Source: Brevibacillus centrosporus
Lineage (GTDB): Bacteria; Bacillota; Bacilli; Brevibacillales; Brevibacillaceae
Length of the DNA: 64,000 nt
Direction of reading: 5' to 3'
NCBI RefSeq assembly: GCF_003710815.1
Contig: NZ_RHHP01000017.1
Location: forward strand, 38,488-102,487
Under the pieces are notes generated by a model that saw nothing but the letters and a program-made list of their open reading frames with translations, did no database searches and was not told where the DNA came from. A program made the translations under genes and the position numbers. Positions 43,339 through 52,031 of this stretch are shown piece after piece (position 1 is the first letter of the stretch; each line of letters starts with the position of its first letter).

Positions 43339-43344
43339 CTTGTT

Positions 43345-43521
43345 TTACAACGCAGGCCAGTATTTTGCCATGATGACATAAAAGAGAACAGCCAGTACAG
43401 CCGTTGCAAGCAGAGCGATAATAAGTCCGAGCAGGGAAAACTGATCCAGCTTGTACGCGACCAGAAAAAAGACCGTAAATGCGAGATAGGCAATCAGGGT
43501 CGTTAATTCCAGCTGTGTCAT
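43345..43521 (-). CDS. Small two-helix membrane protein, unknown
   Basis: 58 residues (MTQLELTTLIAYLAF...) with two hydrophobic helices at about 5-24 and 30-55. On the minus strand AGAGGTGA lies 5 bases before ATG 43521, better than the GTG nine bases upstream. No family recognised. Its own RBS and terminator argue that it is real. Confidence 0.6.
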   Translation of the reverse strand: MTQLELTTLIAYLAFTVFFLVAYKLDQFSLLGLIIALLATAVLAVLFYVIMAKYWPAL

Positions 43522-43609
43522 ATCAATCACCTCTTATATGGTGGGCTTCAAAAAGTATAAAGACTTTTGACTGTGTTTGGCAAGGGGGTGATCCGAATAC
43601 AGGAGATAG

Positions 43610-43640
43610 AAAACAGTCCCACTCCGTGTGGAAGTGGGAC
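43610..43640 (-). terminator. Terminator of the thioesterase gene
   Basis: On the minus strand, GTCCCACTTCC pairs with GGAGTGGGAC, then TTTT. Confidence 0.7.
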
Positions 43641-43665
43641 GTGGTTTCCTATCGTTATGGTCACA

Positions 43666-44184
43666 TCAGGTCTCCCAAGGTCTGGATGTTCCCAGGAGAT
43701 CGGCCAAATGTTTACTGCGCGTGCGGCGCTGCTTGCGGGCATCTGCCCGTTCCGGAGCGCTTTCATGCAGGAAGATTTCTTCCTTTGTCTCAGGGATGAC
43801 TTTCGGAACTGTCGTCGGCTTTCCATCTGCTCCTAAAGCGACGAATGTCAAAAAGGAAGTCGCACAAACATTTCGTTCGCCTGTGAGCAAATCCTCTGCC
43901 ACGATTTTCACGAAGATCTCCATTGACGTCTTGTGCGTCCACGTGACGAAAGCTTCCAGCGAAACCTCGTGGTCGATCGGGATAGGCTGCAAAAAGTCAA
44001 CGGAATCAGTCGAGGCTGTCACTACAGGGCCACGTGCAAGCTTCATGGCAGAGAGTGAGGCAACGTCGTCGATATAGGACATTAGCTTGCCACCGAAAAG
44101 AGTGTTGTGGTTGTTCGTGTCAGGGGGAAGGACATGGCTCGCCTTAAAGGTGCGTGTCTCCCGGACAAAGCGTTCTACTGTCAT
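43666..44184 (-). CDS. Acyl-CoA thioesterase, hotdog fold (YkhA/BFIT-like)
   Basis: A 172-residue hotdog enzyme with the motif DTNNHNTLFGGKLMSYID, in which Asn and Asp form the active site, and the STDSVDFLQPI strand. The C-terminal 30 residues are basic. It hydrolyses acyl-CoA to free acid and CoA in the cytoplasm. No operon partner is apparent. Confidence 0.9.
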   Translation of the reverse strand: MTVERFVRETRTFKASHVLPPDTNNHNTLFGGKLMSYIDDVASLSAMKLARGPVVTASTDSVDFLQPIPIDHEVSLEAFVTWTHKTSMEIFVKIVAEDLLTGERNVCATSFLTFVALGADGKPTTVPKVIPETKEEIFLHESAPERADARKQRRTRSKHLADLLGTSRPWET

Positions 44185-44327
44185 GCAGAGGACTCCCTTT
44201 CGAAAGCTTATTTAGAATGGGGGGAATGGCTATATTGTTTCACAACCCTATGCGCGAAGCAAGCCAGAAGCTCCCTTCTATGGTAGCATAAGGAAATAGC
44301 ATGAAAGGCAGAAAGGATGCGAGATTT

Positions 44328-44864
44328 ATGGAAGAAATCCGCTACAGAGAGCTTTCGCCAGCAGAGCTGGACGCTTCTCTGCTGCGATCCTTTAACCGCT
44401 ATCAGGAGACGAAACGCGTCTGGTATATCGAAGGCGGGGAGTGGAAGCAAAAAGACGATCATTTTGTGGATCACTGGGACGACGACAAGAAGCAGCTGGT
44501 TTTGCAGGATCTGCAGCGATGTGTGCGCGAGGGCGGCGTTGTCGTGGGTGCTTTCGCTACCGATACGCTGGTTGGCTTTGCCAATATCGAGGGAGAACTG
44601 TTTGGCAGTCAGGGTGAATACGTAGAACTTCCTTATATCCACGTAAGCAACGAGCAAAGGGGCAAGCGCATCGGAGGGACGTTGTTTGCCCTGTGCTGTG
44701 AAAAAGCAAAAACTCTCGGAGCCAAAAAGCTGTACATAGCGGCACATCCATCTATCGAGACCCAGCATTTTTATCGTTCGGCAGGCTGCGTGCTTGCTGC
44801 TGAAATCAATCAGCGAATCTATGAAAGGGAGCCGCTGGATATTCAGCTGGAGCGGATGCTGTAA
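44328..44864 (+). CDS. GNAT-family acetyltransferase
   Basis: 178 residues from ATG 44328. The acetyl-CoA loop is VSNEQRGKRIGGTLF at about 105-119, preceded by VELPYIH. GAAAGGA at 44311-44317 is ten bases before ATG 44328; ATG 44301, with AAGGAAAT ahead, is an alternative adding nine residues. Substrate unknown. It is followed directly by carrier debris. Confidence 0.85.
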   Translation: MEEIRYRELSPAELDASLLRSFNRYQETKRVWYIEGGEWKQKDDHFVDHWDDDKKQLVLQDLQRCVREGGVVVGAFATDTLVGFANIEGELFGSQGEYVELPYIHVSNEQRGKRIGGTLFALCCEKAKTLGAKKLYIAAHPSIETQHFYRSAGCVLAAEINQRIYEREPLDIQLERML

Positions 44865-44922
44865 ATAGGAAAAGGAGGTTCTCTCGGGGCAGTAGCTGCT
44901 GGAGACGTGATGGGCTCCCTGC

Positions 44923-45615
44923 TTGCTCGTTTTGCTTCGTCTGATTCAGGGGATCGGGATCGGCGGAGAATGGGGAGGGGCTTTGCTCTTAGCTGTGGAG
45001 TATTCTCCGGAAAGCAAGCGAGGCTTTGGCGGCAGTATTCCGAAGATGGGATCAGCTGGTAGAATCGGCGCCTTTTTATATTTTCGCGACATTCGTCCTC
45101 TCCTATGCAACAGGGCAGCTCCATATGGAACGAGGGGCGGTTTTGAACGCAGTCACACTCGGGACATTGTCCTCCGCTTTTGTCATTCCTGTCACCGGGA
45201 TGCTGGCAGACAAAATCGGCAGAAAGAGAATTTTTATCATGGGCACATCTGGAATGATGCTCTTCGTTTCCCGTATTTTCAGCTGCTCTCCTATCAATCA
45301 GTCTATACTCTGACGCTGGCTACCGTTTTGGGAATGGGGCTATGGAGCGTAATCACGGCGGTCATGGGGACGCTTGTTTCGGATATGTTTGGCGCTAGGG
45401 TGAGGTATACAGGCATTTCGGTAGGCTATCAAGTAGGGGCTGCGCTTGCAGGGGAAATGGCGCCTTTAATCGCGACTACGCTTATCCATTCCTTTAACGG
45501 CTCTTGGGTGCCAGTCGGTCTGTTCATCATTGTCATTGGTGCCATTTCGCTGGTATCTGCTTTGTTCGTCCCAAATTCAGTTCCGCCGGTCTTTTCAACA
45601 AACGAGCGCATATAA
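44923..45615 (+). pseudogene. MFS carrier of the metabolite:H+ symporter type, multiply broken
   Basis: Family fragments occur in order but in different frames: VLLRLIQGIGIGGEWGGALL (44926 on), then FYIFATFVLSYATGQLHMER and GMLADKIGRKRIFIMG in another frame (45080-45250), then LGMGLWSVITAVMGTLVSDMFG in the first frame to the stop at 45615. The N-terminal helices and the central loop are missing. At least two frameshifts plus deletions are needed to explain it. Confidence 0.75.
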
Positions 45616-45645
45616 TGTCTCTATCGCTAAAAGAAGGTGCTTGGG

Positions 45646-46167
45646 ATGGAATATTTGAATGTCATTTACGAGCAGCATGTCTTTATGAATCTGGAGATGT
45701 ATATCCGTGTTGTCGTCAGTGCTTTACTCGGCATGTTCATCGGGTGGGATCGCTCGCATCGAAACAAGCCAGCTGGTCTGAAAACGTATATGTACGTTTC
45801 TGTCGCCTGCACGCTGATTACGCTGGTCTCCATTTATAGTGCAAAAATGTACAGTACCCCGAACAGCGGAACGATGATGGATCCGATGCGATTGGCAGCG
45901 CAAATCGTGACCGGGCTGGGCTTTTTGGGAGCAGGCGTGATCTTGAAGGATGGCTTGCAGGTAAAGGGCTTGACCTCGGCTGCGATGATCTTTTTCGCCG
46001 GGGGCATCGGCATTGGAATTGGAGCCGGGTTTTATGGAATTGTCATTTTCTCTGTTATTATTTCCTTTGTCTTGGCAAGGCTGAGCCAACGCTTTGAAGA
46101 TGTCCAGCACAAGCGAGGGGAAAGCAGCGAGAAAACAAATAGCGTCAAGCAGCAAGGCGTGGGTTGA
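45646..46167 (+). CDS. MgtC/SapB-family membrane protein
   Basis: A 173-residue membrane protein with about five helices and the MgtC core LLGMFIGWDR, GLKTYMYVSVACTLITL and AAQIVTGLGFLGAGVILKDG. MgtC proteins are linked to magnesium-limited growth and ATP synthase control; non-virulence homologues are common. AGAAGG supports ATG 45646 over GTG 45637. The tail is charged and soluble. Confidence 0.9.
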   Translation: MEYLNVIYEQHVFMNLEMYIRVVVSALLGMFIGWDRSHRNKPAGLKTYMYVSVACTLITLVSIYSAKMYSTPNSGTMMDPMRLAAQIVTGLGFLGAGVILKDGLQVKGLTSAAMIFFAGGIGIGIGAGFYGIVIFSVIISFVLARLSQRFEDVQHKRGESSEKTNSVKQQGVG

Positions 46168-46186
46168 ATGAGGAGAATACAGGAGG

Positions 46187-46224
46187 GCCCGGATCTAGGC
46201 AGGTGATCGATTCGGGTCTTTTTT
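46187..46224 (+). terminator. Terminator after the MgtC gene
   Basis: GCCCGGATC pairs with GATTCGGGT, then TCTTTTTT. Confidence 0.75.
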
Positions 46225-46367
46225 GTGCGAGATCAGGAGTTTGATCGTGCCACTCATGTCTAGCTGTAACTATCTGTATGATCCTTCCGCTAGGGTTCCT
46301 TCCGTATGATCCGTAAGTATCGATCCATCTGACAGTATACTATTCTCGACTAATCCCCCTCTGCACT

Positions 46368-46430
46368 TTAACAAAATCTTAAGATTCCTTCTTACAGCCA
46401 ACAACTAGGTTAATACTTCGCCCTTACAAT
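46368..46430 (+). promoter_or_regulatory. Pho-box-like promoter
   Basis: TTAACA (46368), TTAAGA (46379) and CTTACA (46391) lie 11-12 bases apart, as in Bacillus PhoP-binding repeats, with a TACAAT -10 box at 46425-46430. This suggests phosphate-starvation control of the damaged phosphoesterase behind it. Confidence 0.5.
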
Positions 46431-46452
46431 CAAAAGGAAACAAAATAGTTGG

Positions 46453-47169
46453 GATGCAGATCTCCATATTTCCTTGGGTGACCTGACGCATGAGGGCCAC
46501 CCGGAAGAGCTCGAATTCGTAATTGACTCGATCGAAAGCAGCGGACGCCCCTTTATCCACGTGCTCGGCAACCACGACACGCTATCTCTTCCTAAAACCG
46601 AAATCTCGACCATAACCGGGCAGCAGCGATACCACGCTATCGATATGGAAGAAGTCATGCTCCTTTTTATCGATACGACCAAAGAAATGAATGAGGATGA
46701 CTGGGGGGGAGAGATGGATGAGGAGCAGCTGCAATGGCTGCAATCTCAGCTCGAAACATCCGGGGACAAACCGGTCTTTATTTTCGCCCATCATCCGGTA
46801 TATGCGACGACAGCACGTTCTACCAATGAGAAAGGATCCATTCATCCGGACATTAATATAAAGGAAGTTTTGAAGAAGAAGGAAGGATACGGCTTCTATT
46901 TCTGCGGGCATAACCACGTGAATTTAATTGTTCAGCAGGACGGCTGGCACTACATACAAACCGCTGCATGCCTGGACATTCCAGCTTTCCGGGTAGTTGA
47001 TCTTTCTGAGGGGAAAGTGAAAATCAGTCACATTCCTATTGATGACAGTAGCCTTGCGGATCATATCGCAACGTTTCACAAGGGAATGCCAGGCTTCGAG
47101 CCTACCGAGAAACTGCATGGAGAAGAGACGGATCGGAGTTTGGTGGTAGACGTTCTGCAGTCGGTTTAA
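46453..47169 (+). pseudogene. Metallophosphoesterase lacking its N-terminus
   Basis: The frame enters at DADLHISLGDLTHEGHPEEL with no usable ATG; the first internal start is TTG 46474. Motifs GD (LGDLTHEG), GNHD (VLGNHDTL), the AHHPVY His and GHNHVN are present, but the first strand with its DxH pair is gone. The break lies immediately after the AAAAGGAAAC ribosome-site-like sequence of the promoter at 46368, so a deletion removed the 5' end. If expressed from TTG the product would miss two metal ligands. Confidence 0.7.
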
Positions 47170-47211
47170 GAATGAGTCTTGGGATCTGTGCTCGCGGTCT
47201 TCTTTAGACAG

Positions 47212-47270
47212 AAAAAAAGAAGGGGTTATCCCTCAGCCATTTTTATGGCTCTTGGGACAGCCCCTTTTTC
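47212..47270 (-). terminator. Terminator of the que operon
   Basis: On the minus strand, AAGGGG...TCCC pairs with GGGATAACCCCTT, with an inner AGCCAT/ATGGCT stem, then TCTTTTTT. Confidence 0.75.
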
Positions 47271-47290
47271 GTTAGCAACGCTATCTACTT

Positions 47291-47788
47291 CTACCGATTA
47301 TCGACTTTCTCCGGGTACATATCATGGTTCATCAAGCGATGCATCGCCATTTCCTCATACTTGGTCCCTGGCTTGCCGTAGTTGCAATACGGATCGATGG
47401 AAATGCCGCCGCGCGGGGTGAATTTGCCCCACACTTCGATGTAGCGCGGATCCATGAGCTTGATCAGGTCGTTCATGATGATATTGACACAGTCCTCGTG
47501 GAAGTCTCCGTGATTGCGGAACGAGAACAAGTACAGCTTGAGCGCCTTGCTCTCGACCATTTTGATGTCGGGAATGTAGCTGATGTAGATCGTCGCAAAG
47601 TCAGGCTGACCGGTGATCGGGCACAGGCTGGTGAACTCCGGGCAGTTGAATTTCACGAAGTAATCGCGGTACGGATGCTTGTTGTCAAAGGACTCCAGTA
47701 CACTTGGGTCATAGGTTTGCGGGTAAGTCGTGCCTTGGTTGCCTAAGAGCGTCAAGGAAGTAAGATCGCGTTCCTGCTGGTTTGCCAT
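47291..47788 (-). CDS. queF: 7-cyano-7-deazaguanine (preQ0) reductase QueF
   Basis: 165 residues of the short, unimodular QueF type. The nucleophilic cysteine lies in [13 protein letters not shown], and the substrate His/Glu in [13 protein letters not shown]. It reduces preQ0 to preQ1 with NADPH, the last step before tRNA insertion. The start ATG 47788 follows GAGGAGACA; the longer frame upstream is excluded. It is the last gene of the queuosine-precursor operon. Confidence 0.95.
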   Translation of the reverse strand: MANQQERDLTSLTLLGNQGTTYPQTYDPSVLESFDNKHPYRDYFVKFNCPEFTSLCPITGQPDFATIYISYIPDIKMVESKALKLYLFSFRNHGDFHEDCVNIIMNDLIKLMDPRYIEVWGKFTPRGGISIDPYCNYGKPGTKYEEMAMHRLMNHDMYPEKVDNR

Positions 47789-47835
47789 ATAAGATTGTCT
47801 CCTCGTTTCATTAAGGTTTTTCAGTGTCGTTCTAT

Positions 47836-48561
47836 TTACACGCCGCGTTTGTTCCCCCACACCAGAGCGTGGAGCTGCGGCAATACTTTCACATCATTTA
47901 AATCAGGGGCAGCCATCGCCATATTGATCAGCCATTCAAACGTTTCCAGCAGCTTGGTGCGCAGCTCCTCGGTATTCGCTTCGACGAGGTCGGCATTGCC
48001 TGGCTGCAAGTAAAATGGAATGCTGGGATAGCGTCTGTGGATGCCGCGCGCGTATTCGAAGTCTGCCTCGTCGAAAATGACGACTTTCAGACTGACTCCG
48101 CTGTGTTTGGCGCAAAGCAGATTTGCCACAATCTGATCCAGCACATCAAAGTCTGTTTTCATCCCGGAGCTCGGCGGCTTCGGCGAAAGAGTGACATCGT
48201 CAATCTGAGCCAGCCAGTCCTGCCATTTGCTGCCCTGCGTCTCGACTGCAGAGCGAATGCCACGTGACTGTAACAGCTCTACCAATCCATCGATGCTCGC
48301 AAGCAATGCCGGGTTTCCGCCGGAGATGGTTACGTGCGAAAAACAGTCCCCGCCAAGACGGTAGAGCTCTTCCCAGATTTCCTCAGCCGTCATCTGTTTA
48401 ATCTCATCCTTGGCAGAGCCATCCCAGGTAAAAGCAGAGTCACACCAGCTGCAGCGGTAATCGCAGCCGGCCGTACGCACGAACATCGTTTTTTGTCCGA
48501 TGACCATGCCCTCTCCTTGAATGGTGGGTCCGAAGATTTCCAGCACGGGGATCCGACTCAT
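47836..48561 (-). CDS. queE: 7-carboxy-7-deazaguanine synthase QueE
   Basis: A 241-residue radical SAM enzyme. The cluster motif is CDYRCSWCD, a variant of CxxxCxxC, after FVRTAG; GGNPAL is the SAM-binding segment. It converts 6-carboxytetrahydropterin to CDG. The start ATGAG overlaps the TGA stop of queD, and GGAGTGG inside queD acts as RBS. Confidence 0.95.
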   Translation of the reverse strand: MSRIPVLEIFGPTIQGEGMVIGQKTMFVRTAGCDYRCSWCDSAFTWDGSAKDEIKQMTAEEIWEELYRLGGDCFSHVTISGGNPALLASIDGLVELLQSRGIRSAVETQGSKWQDWLAQIDDVTLSPKPPSSGMKTDFDVLDQIVANLLCAKHSGVSLKVVIFDEADFEYARGIHRRYPSIPFYLQPGNADLVEANTEELRTKLLETFEWLINMAMAAPDLNDVKVLPQLHALVWGNKRGV

Positions 48562-49046
48562 TCGTACATCCACTCCCGTCTGGCTTCGGCGTAACTGGTG
48601 GGCGTCTCAAACAGGCGAACGAACTCCACACGCGCTCCATTGTAACGGTCACGGTAAGCTTCTGAGGCAAGCTGCTGTTCCATCTGCTCGAAAATCCAGA
48701 CAACCATGTTTTCTGCTGTGGTATTCATCGGTGGGAGCATTTCATTCAAATAGCGGTGATCCAGATAAATCTCGATGTGCTCTTTCCAGATTTGCTTGAT
48801 GTCACCGAAGTCGATGACCAATCCGATTTCGTCCGGATAGCCACTAATGCCAAAGACGACCTGATACGTGTGTCCGTGCAGATTTTTGCATTTTCCTTCG
48901 TAGGCGTGCAGATGGTGAGCGGCGTCAAAGGTAAATTCCTTGCTGACCAAGACGCGTTTGTTGTGATAGCGCAGCTGGGATTTTTCGATGTGTGTGCCAA
49001 GCTGCTGCATGCGGTCGACGATGCGGAAGTCAAAGTTCCCGCTCAT
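48558..49046 (-). CDS. queD: 6-carboxy-5,6,7,8-tetrahydropterin synthase QueD
   Basis: A 162-residue QueD/PTPS-I enzyme. Zinc ligands are the His of FDAAHHLH and of HGHTY, and the catalytic cysteine is in GKCKNLHGH. It makes 6-carboxytetrahydropterin from dihydroneopterin triphosphate. The start MSGNFDF overlaps the queC stop (TGATG), so translation is coupled; the longer frame upstream lies within queC. Confidence 0.95.
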   Translation of the reverse strand: MSGNFDFRIVDRMQQLGTHIEKSQLRYHNKRVLVSKEFTFDAAHHLHAYEGKCKNLHGHTYQVVFGISGYPDEIGLVIDFGDIKQIWKEHIEIYLDHRYLNEMLPPMNTTAENMVVWIFEQMEQQLASEAYRDRYNGARVEFVRLFETPTSYAEARREWMYE

Positions 49047-49714
49047 CAGGAATGCGCTCCTTGCTGGTTTTTCTCGGAAAGATACGTGGTAAGTCCGGCT
49101 TTTCGCAGATGGCAGGCAGGGCATTTGCCGCAGCCGTCCCCTTTGATGCCGTTGTAGCAGGTGAGGGTTTTCTCGCGGATATAGGTGAAGGCACCCAGAT
49201 CGTCCGCCAGCTTCCATGTTTCCGCTTTGTTCAACCACATAAGTGGGGTGTGGATGACAAATGGATAGTCCATCGCCAGGTTCAGTGTCACATTCAGCGA
49301 TTTGACGAACGAATCGCTGCAGTCGGGATAGCCGCTAAAGTCCGTTTCGCATACGCCGGTGACGAGATGACGCGCGCCTCGCTGTTTGGCGAATACACCT
49401 GCAAAAGATAAAAACAGCAGGTTGCGACCGTCGACGAACGTAGAAGGAAGCTGACCTTCTTCTTGGGTGATGTCAATGTCGGTGCGGGTGAGGGCATTGG
49501 GTGCCAGCTGATTAAGCAGGCTCATATCCAATACCGTGTTGCTCACGCCGAGCTCGCGGGCGATTTGCTGGGCACATTCGATTTCCAGCTTGTGCCGCTG
49601 CCCGTAGTCAAACGTGATAGTTTCTACTTCGCCAAATTGCTGCTTCGCCCAGAACAGGCAAGTCGTGCTGTCCTGTCCTCCGCTGAATACAACGATGGCT
49701 TTTTCCTTTTTCAT
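49046..49714 (-). CDS. queC: 7-cyano-7-deazaguanine synthase QueC
   Basis: A 222-residue ATP-dependent ligase with the PP-loop [10 protein letters not shown] at 8-17 and four zinc cysteines near the C-terminus ([19 protein letters not shown]). It turns CDG into preQ0 using ATP and ammonia. AAGGAGATGG precedes ATG 49714. It is the first gene of the operon, under the preQ1 riboswitch at 49813-49846. Confidence 0.95.
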   Translation of the reverse strand: MKKEKAIVVFSGGQDSTTCLFWAKQQFGEVETITFDYGQRHKLEIECAQQIARELGVSNTVLDMSLLNQLAPNALTRTDIDITQEEGQLPSTFVDGRNLLFLSFAGVFAKQRGARHLVTGVCETDFSGYPDCSDSFVKSLNVTLNLAMDYPFVIHTPLMWLNKAETWKLADDLGAFTYIREKTLTCYNGIKGDGCGKCPACHLRKAGLTTYLSEKNQQGAHS

Positions 49715-49765
49715 CGCTCTCCATCTCCTTTTCCGTAGTGGGAAGAAAGAGAGTTCTTGAACCAG

Positions 49766-49807
49766 ACTCATAAAAAAACAAAACAATACCAAAGAAAGGT
49801 ACTGTGT
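49766..49807 (-). terminator. Riboswitch expression-platform terminator
   Basis: On the minus strand, AGTACC pairs with GGTATT and a T-rich tract follows. Ligand binding upstream would favour this stem and stop transcription before queC. Confidence 0.6.
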
Positions 49808-49812
49808 ACACA

Positions 49813-49846
49813 TTAGTTTTTTATAGAGGGAGTTCGCGAACCTCTC
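49813..49846 (-). ncRNA. preQ1 class I riboswitch
   Basis: The minus strand reads AGAGGTTC-GCG-AAC, a closing CCTCT, then ATAAAAAACTAA, the P1 stem, loop and A-rich tail of preQ1-I aptamers. It sits 99 bases ahead of queC and would shut down the operon when preQ1 is plentiful. Confidence 0.95.
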
Positions 49847-49905
49847 CCATGCTGTCCGCATGGATTTCGTATGTGATTGGGCACAGCCGGGCTGCACCCA
49901 AGGAT

Positions 49906-49911
49906 AGTATA
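49906..49911 (-). promoter_or_regulatory. Probable -10 box of the que operon
   Basis: TATACT on the minus strand, about 60 bases before the riboswitch. No good -35 box is seen at 17 bases. The surrounding ACAACAG...CTGTTGT (49911-49941) is an inverted repeat between the divergent que and asparaginase promoters. Confidence 0.4.
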
Positions 49912-49958
49912 CAACAGAATGCTTCCTTTATGGACTGTTGTAATTTTGCAATTCTTCA

Positions 49959-49987
49959 TTGACGCTTGGGTAGACGCCTGCTAGTAT
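49959..49987 (+). promoter_or_regulatory. SigA promoter for asparaginase
   Basis: TTGACG at 49959-49964, 17-base spacer, TAGTAT at 49982-49987. Confidence 0.7.
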
Positions 49988-50033
49988 GGCGTTGCAAAGT
50001 CGTAGTGATCCTGCTATGGAGAGGTTGACGAGG

Positions 50034-51041
50034 ATGAAATTCAGTACATTAGTAGAAGAATTTCGCGGAGGTGTGTTGGAGAATATTCATGCAGGGATTG
50101 TATGCGGGGTAAACGATCGCGGTGAAGTGATCTATTCATCTGGGGACGACATGCATGTAGCCTTTTTGCGCTCTGCTGCCAAACCCTTTCAGGCGATTCC
50201 CGTCGCCAGAGAGAAAATCGATGAAAAGTTCGGATTAACGAGCAGAGAAGCGGCTTTGTTCACGGCGTCTCATCGCGGCGAAGTCTACCACATGGAAGCA
50301 TTGGAATCGGTGCTGGCCAAGACCGGGATCAGGGAAGAGGAGCTTCTTACCAATCCCACCTACCCTTTAAATGAAGAACCGAAATTCGCTTGTTTGACGC
50401 AGGGTGTGTCCAAGCGCAGACTGTTTCACAATTGCTCAGGTAAGCATCTGGGCTTTCTGGCTTTGTCCAAAGAACGCGGTTATTCCACGCATGACTACTA
50501 TGAGATGGATCATCCGGCTCAGCAGGAGGCACTCACGGCGTTTGCCGAGCTGGCGGAATATCCAAGAGAGCAGATCCAGCTAGGCGTTGACGGATGTGGG
50601 TTCCCGGTGTTTGCCTTGCCGCTCAAGCATTTGGCGATCTCCTACCTGAAGCTCGCTTGCCCGGATTTGATCGAAGACGAGGAGATGCGGGCAGCCGTGG
50701 TCAAGATTACGGGCTGGATGACGGAAAACCCAGATATCATTGCCAGCCACAACTTCACCTGCACGGCTCTTCTGGAAGACCCGAATATCATCGCCAAAGG
50801 CGGCGCCATGGGTGTTTACGGTTTTGCCTTGAAAAAGGAAAGAATCAGCTTTTCACTGAAGGTCATCGATGGGTCCGAGCAGGTGTGGCCGCTCATCATT
50901 GCCTCGATTCTGACGCAGATCAACTACGAGAACCAGGAAACGATTCAACGGCTGCACGACCTCGTTCCAACGGAAATTAAAAACGATAACCAGCTGGTCG
51001 TCGGTGAAAAACGGGCCGTATTTACGCTTGAGCGGCGATAA
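50034..51041 (+). CDS. L-asparaginase II (AnsA/ReAV-like) family protein
   Basis: A 335-residue protein of the class 3 asparaginase family. Residues equivalent to the active site of Rhizobium etli-type enzymes are all visible: S47-x-x-K50 (RSAAKPF), S79 (TASHRGE), and the metal-site C134, K137 (HNCSGKH) and C188 (VDGCGF). It hydrolyses L-asparagine to aspartate and ammonia. GGAGAGG at 50018-50024 supports ATG 50034. No signal peptide. It is monocistronic or read through into cutC. Confidence 0.88.
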   Translation: MKFSTLVEEFRGGVLENIHAGIVCGVNDRGEVIYSSGDDMHVAFLRSAAKPFQAIPVAREKIDEKFGLTSREAALFTASHRGEVYHMEALESVLAKTGIREEELLTNPTYPLNEEPKFACLTQGVSKRRLFHNCSGKHLGFLALSKERGYSTHDYYEMDHPAQQEALTAFAELAEYPREQIQLGVDGCGFPVFALPLKHLAISYLKLACPDLIEDEEMRAAVVKITGWMTENPDIIASHNFTCTALLEDPNIIAKGGAMGVYGFALKKERISFSLKVIDGSEQVWPLIIASILTQINYENQETIQRLHDLVPTEIKNDNQLVVGEKRAVFTLERR

Positions 51042-51063
51042 ATTGCGCAACCATTCGATAAAC

Positions 51064-51092
51064 TTGCACAAACCCCTCCCACCATATACAAT
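51064..51092 (+). promoter_or_regulatory. SigA promoter for cutC
   Basis: TTGCAC at 51064-51069, 17-base spacer, TACAAT at 51087-51092. Confidence 0.65.
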
Positions 51093-51128
51093 GACCACAT
51101 TATGGCAATAAAGCGGAGGAATGGAAAC

Positions 51129-51815
51129 ATGATCGTGGAAGTAATTGCGACTTCAGTGGAGGATGCCAAGCGGGCAGAGCTAGGTGGAGCAGACCGGCTG
51201 GAGCTGATTACAGGCATTTTGGAAGGTGGTTTGACTCCCAGCTGGGGCTTGATCGAAGCCGTGGTAAAAGCCGTATCCATTCCGGTTAATGTCATGGTAC
51301 GTCCACATGCTCAGTCGTTTTGCTACACGCAGGATGAATGCTATGTCATGCGGGAGGACGTGCGCGTGATCCGAGAGATCGGAGCGGCTGGGATTGTGAT
51401 TGGGATGCTGACCGATGATCGAAAGCTGGATGTGCGCGGGTTGGAAATGCTTCTGCCTGAGGCGGACGGACTGGATGTGACCTTTCACCGTGCTTTCGAT
51501 GAGGCGACAGACCAGCTGGCAGCAGCCAAGATTTTGCTCAGATACCCGCAGGTGCGTCACATCCTGACTTCTGGTGGACAAAAGAATGCGATCGAGGGTG
51601 CCGAATGCATCGCAAACCTTGTCCAACTGACCGAGCATACCCAGCTGTCTATTTTGGCGGGAAGTGGGTTGACTCTGCAAAATGCGAAGGGGCTTGCGGA
51701 AAAAACCGGTGTGAGTGAGATTCACGTCGGTACAGGCGTCCGTGAAGAGGGCCAGGCTCTCCGCTACGTGGATGCGGGGAAAGTACGGACGTTAAAAAAC
51801 AGCTTCCTTGGTTAG
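51129..51815 (+). CDS. cutC: CutC-family protein
   Basis: A 228-residue TIM-barrel protein with the CutC hallmarks ELGGADRLELITGILEGGLTPS, VMVRPHAQSFCY and TSGGQKNAIEG. CutC was named for copper homeostasis but its biochemical role is unsettled. GCGGAGGA at 51113-51120 places ATG 51129. A copper role has no support from the neighbours. Confidence 0.92.
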   Translation: MIVEVIATSVEDAKRAELGGADRLELITGILEGGLTPSWGLIEAVVKAVSIPVNVMVRPHAQSFCYTQDECYVMREDVRVIREIGAAGIVIGMLTDDRKLDVRGLEMLLPEADGLDVTFHRAFDEATDQLAAAKILLRYPQVRHILTSGGQKNAIEGAECIANLVQLTEHTQLSILAGSGLTLQNAKGLAEKTGVSEIHVGTGVREEGQALRYVDAGKVRTLKNSFLG

Positions 51816-51838
51816 CCGGGAGAAGAATAAGGGAAATG

Positions 51839-51877
51839 AAAGCCGACGTCACTCAAGTGGACGTTTCGGCTTTTTTT
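51839..51877 (+). terminator. Terminator after cutC
   Basis: AAAGCCGA...CGTC pairs with GACG...TCGGCTTT, then T-run. Confidence 0.8.
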
Positions 51878-51903
51878 GTTGTTTTTAGAAAATTCCCTTT
51901 TGT

Positions 51904-51932
51904 TTGACACGGAAGATTTGGAATGATAGGAT
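51904..51932 (+). promoter_or_regulatory. SigA promoter of the sugar operon
   Basis: TTGACA at 51904-51909, 17-base spacer, TAGGAT at 51927-51932. Confidence 0.8.
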
Positions 51933-51947
51933 GATTATGAAATGAAA

Positions 51948-51973
51948 CGAAACTATTCGAAACAAAACGAAAC
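51948..51973 (+). promoter_or_regulatory. Candidate DeoR operator, three CGAAAC repeats
   Basis: CGAAAC at 51948, 51958 and 51968, exactly 10 bases apart, so on one helix face, just after the promoter. DeoR-family repressors commonly bind such GAAAC-type repeats. Confidence 0.65.
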
Positions 51974-52031
51974 GAGATAATGAAATGGAACAGGTGTCTG
52001 TCGAGATTTCATCACGAGGAGGAGCTTTATC

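Noticed and set aside
44923..45615. A functional MFS transporter gene
   Set aside because: The family segments lie in two frames and the N-terminal helices are missing.
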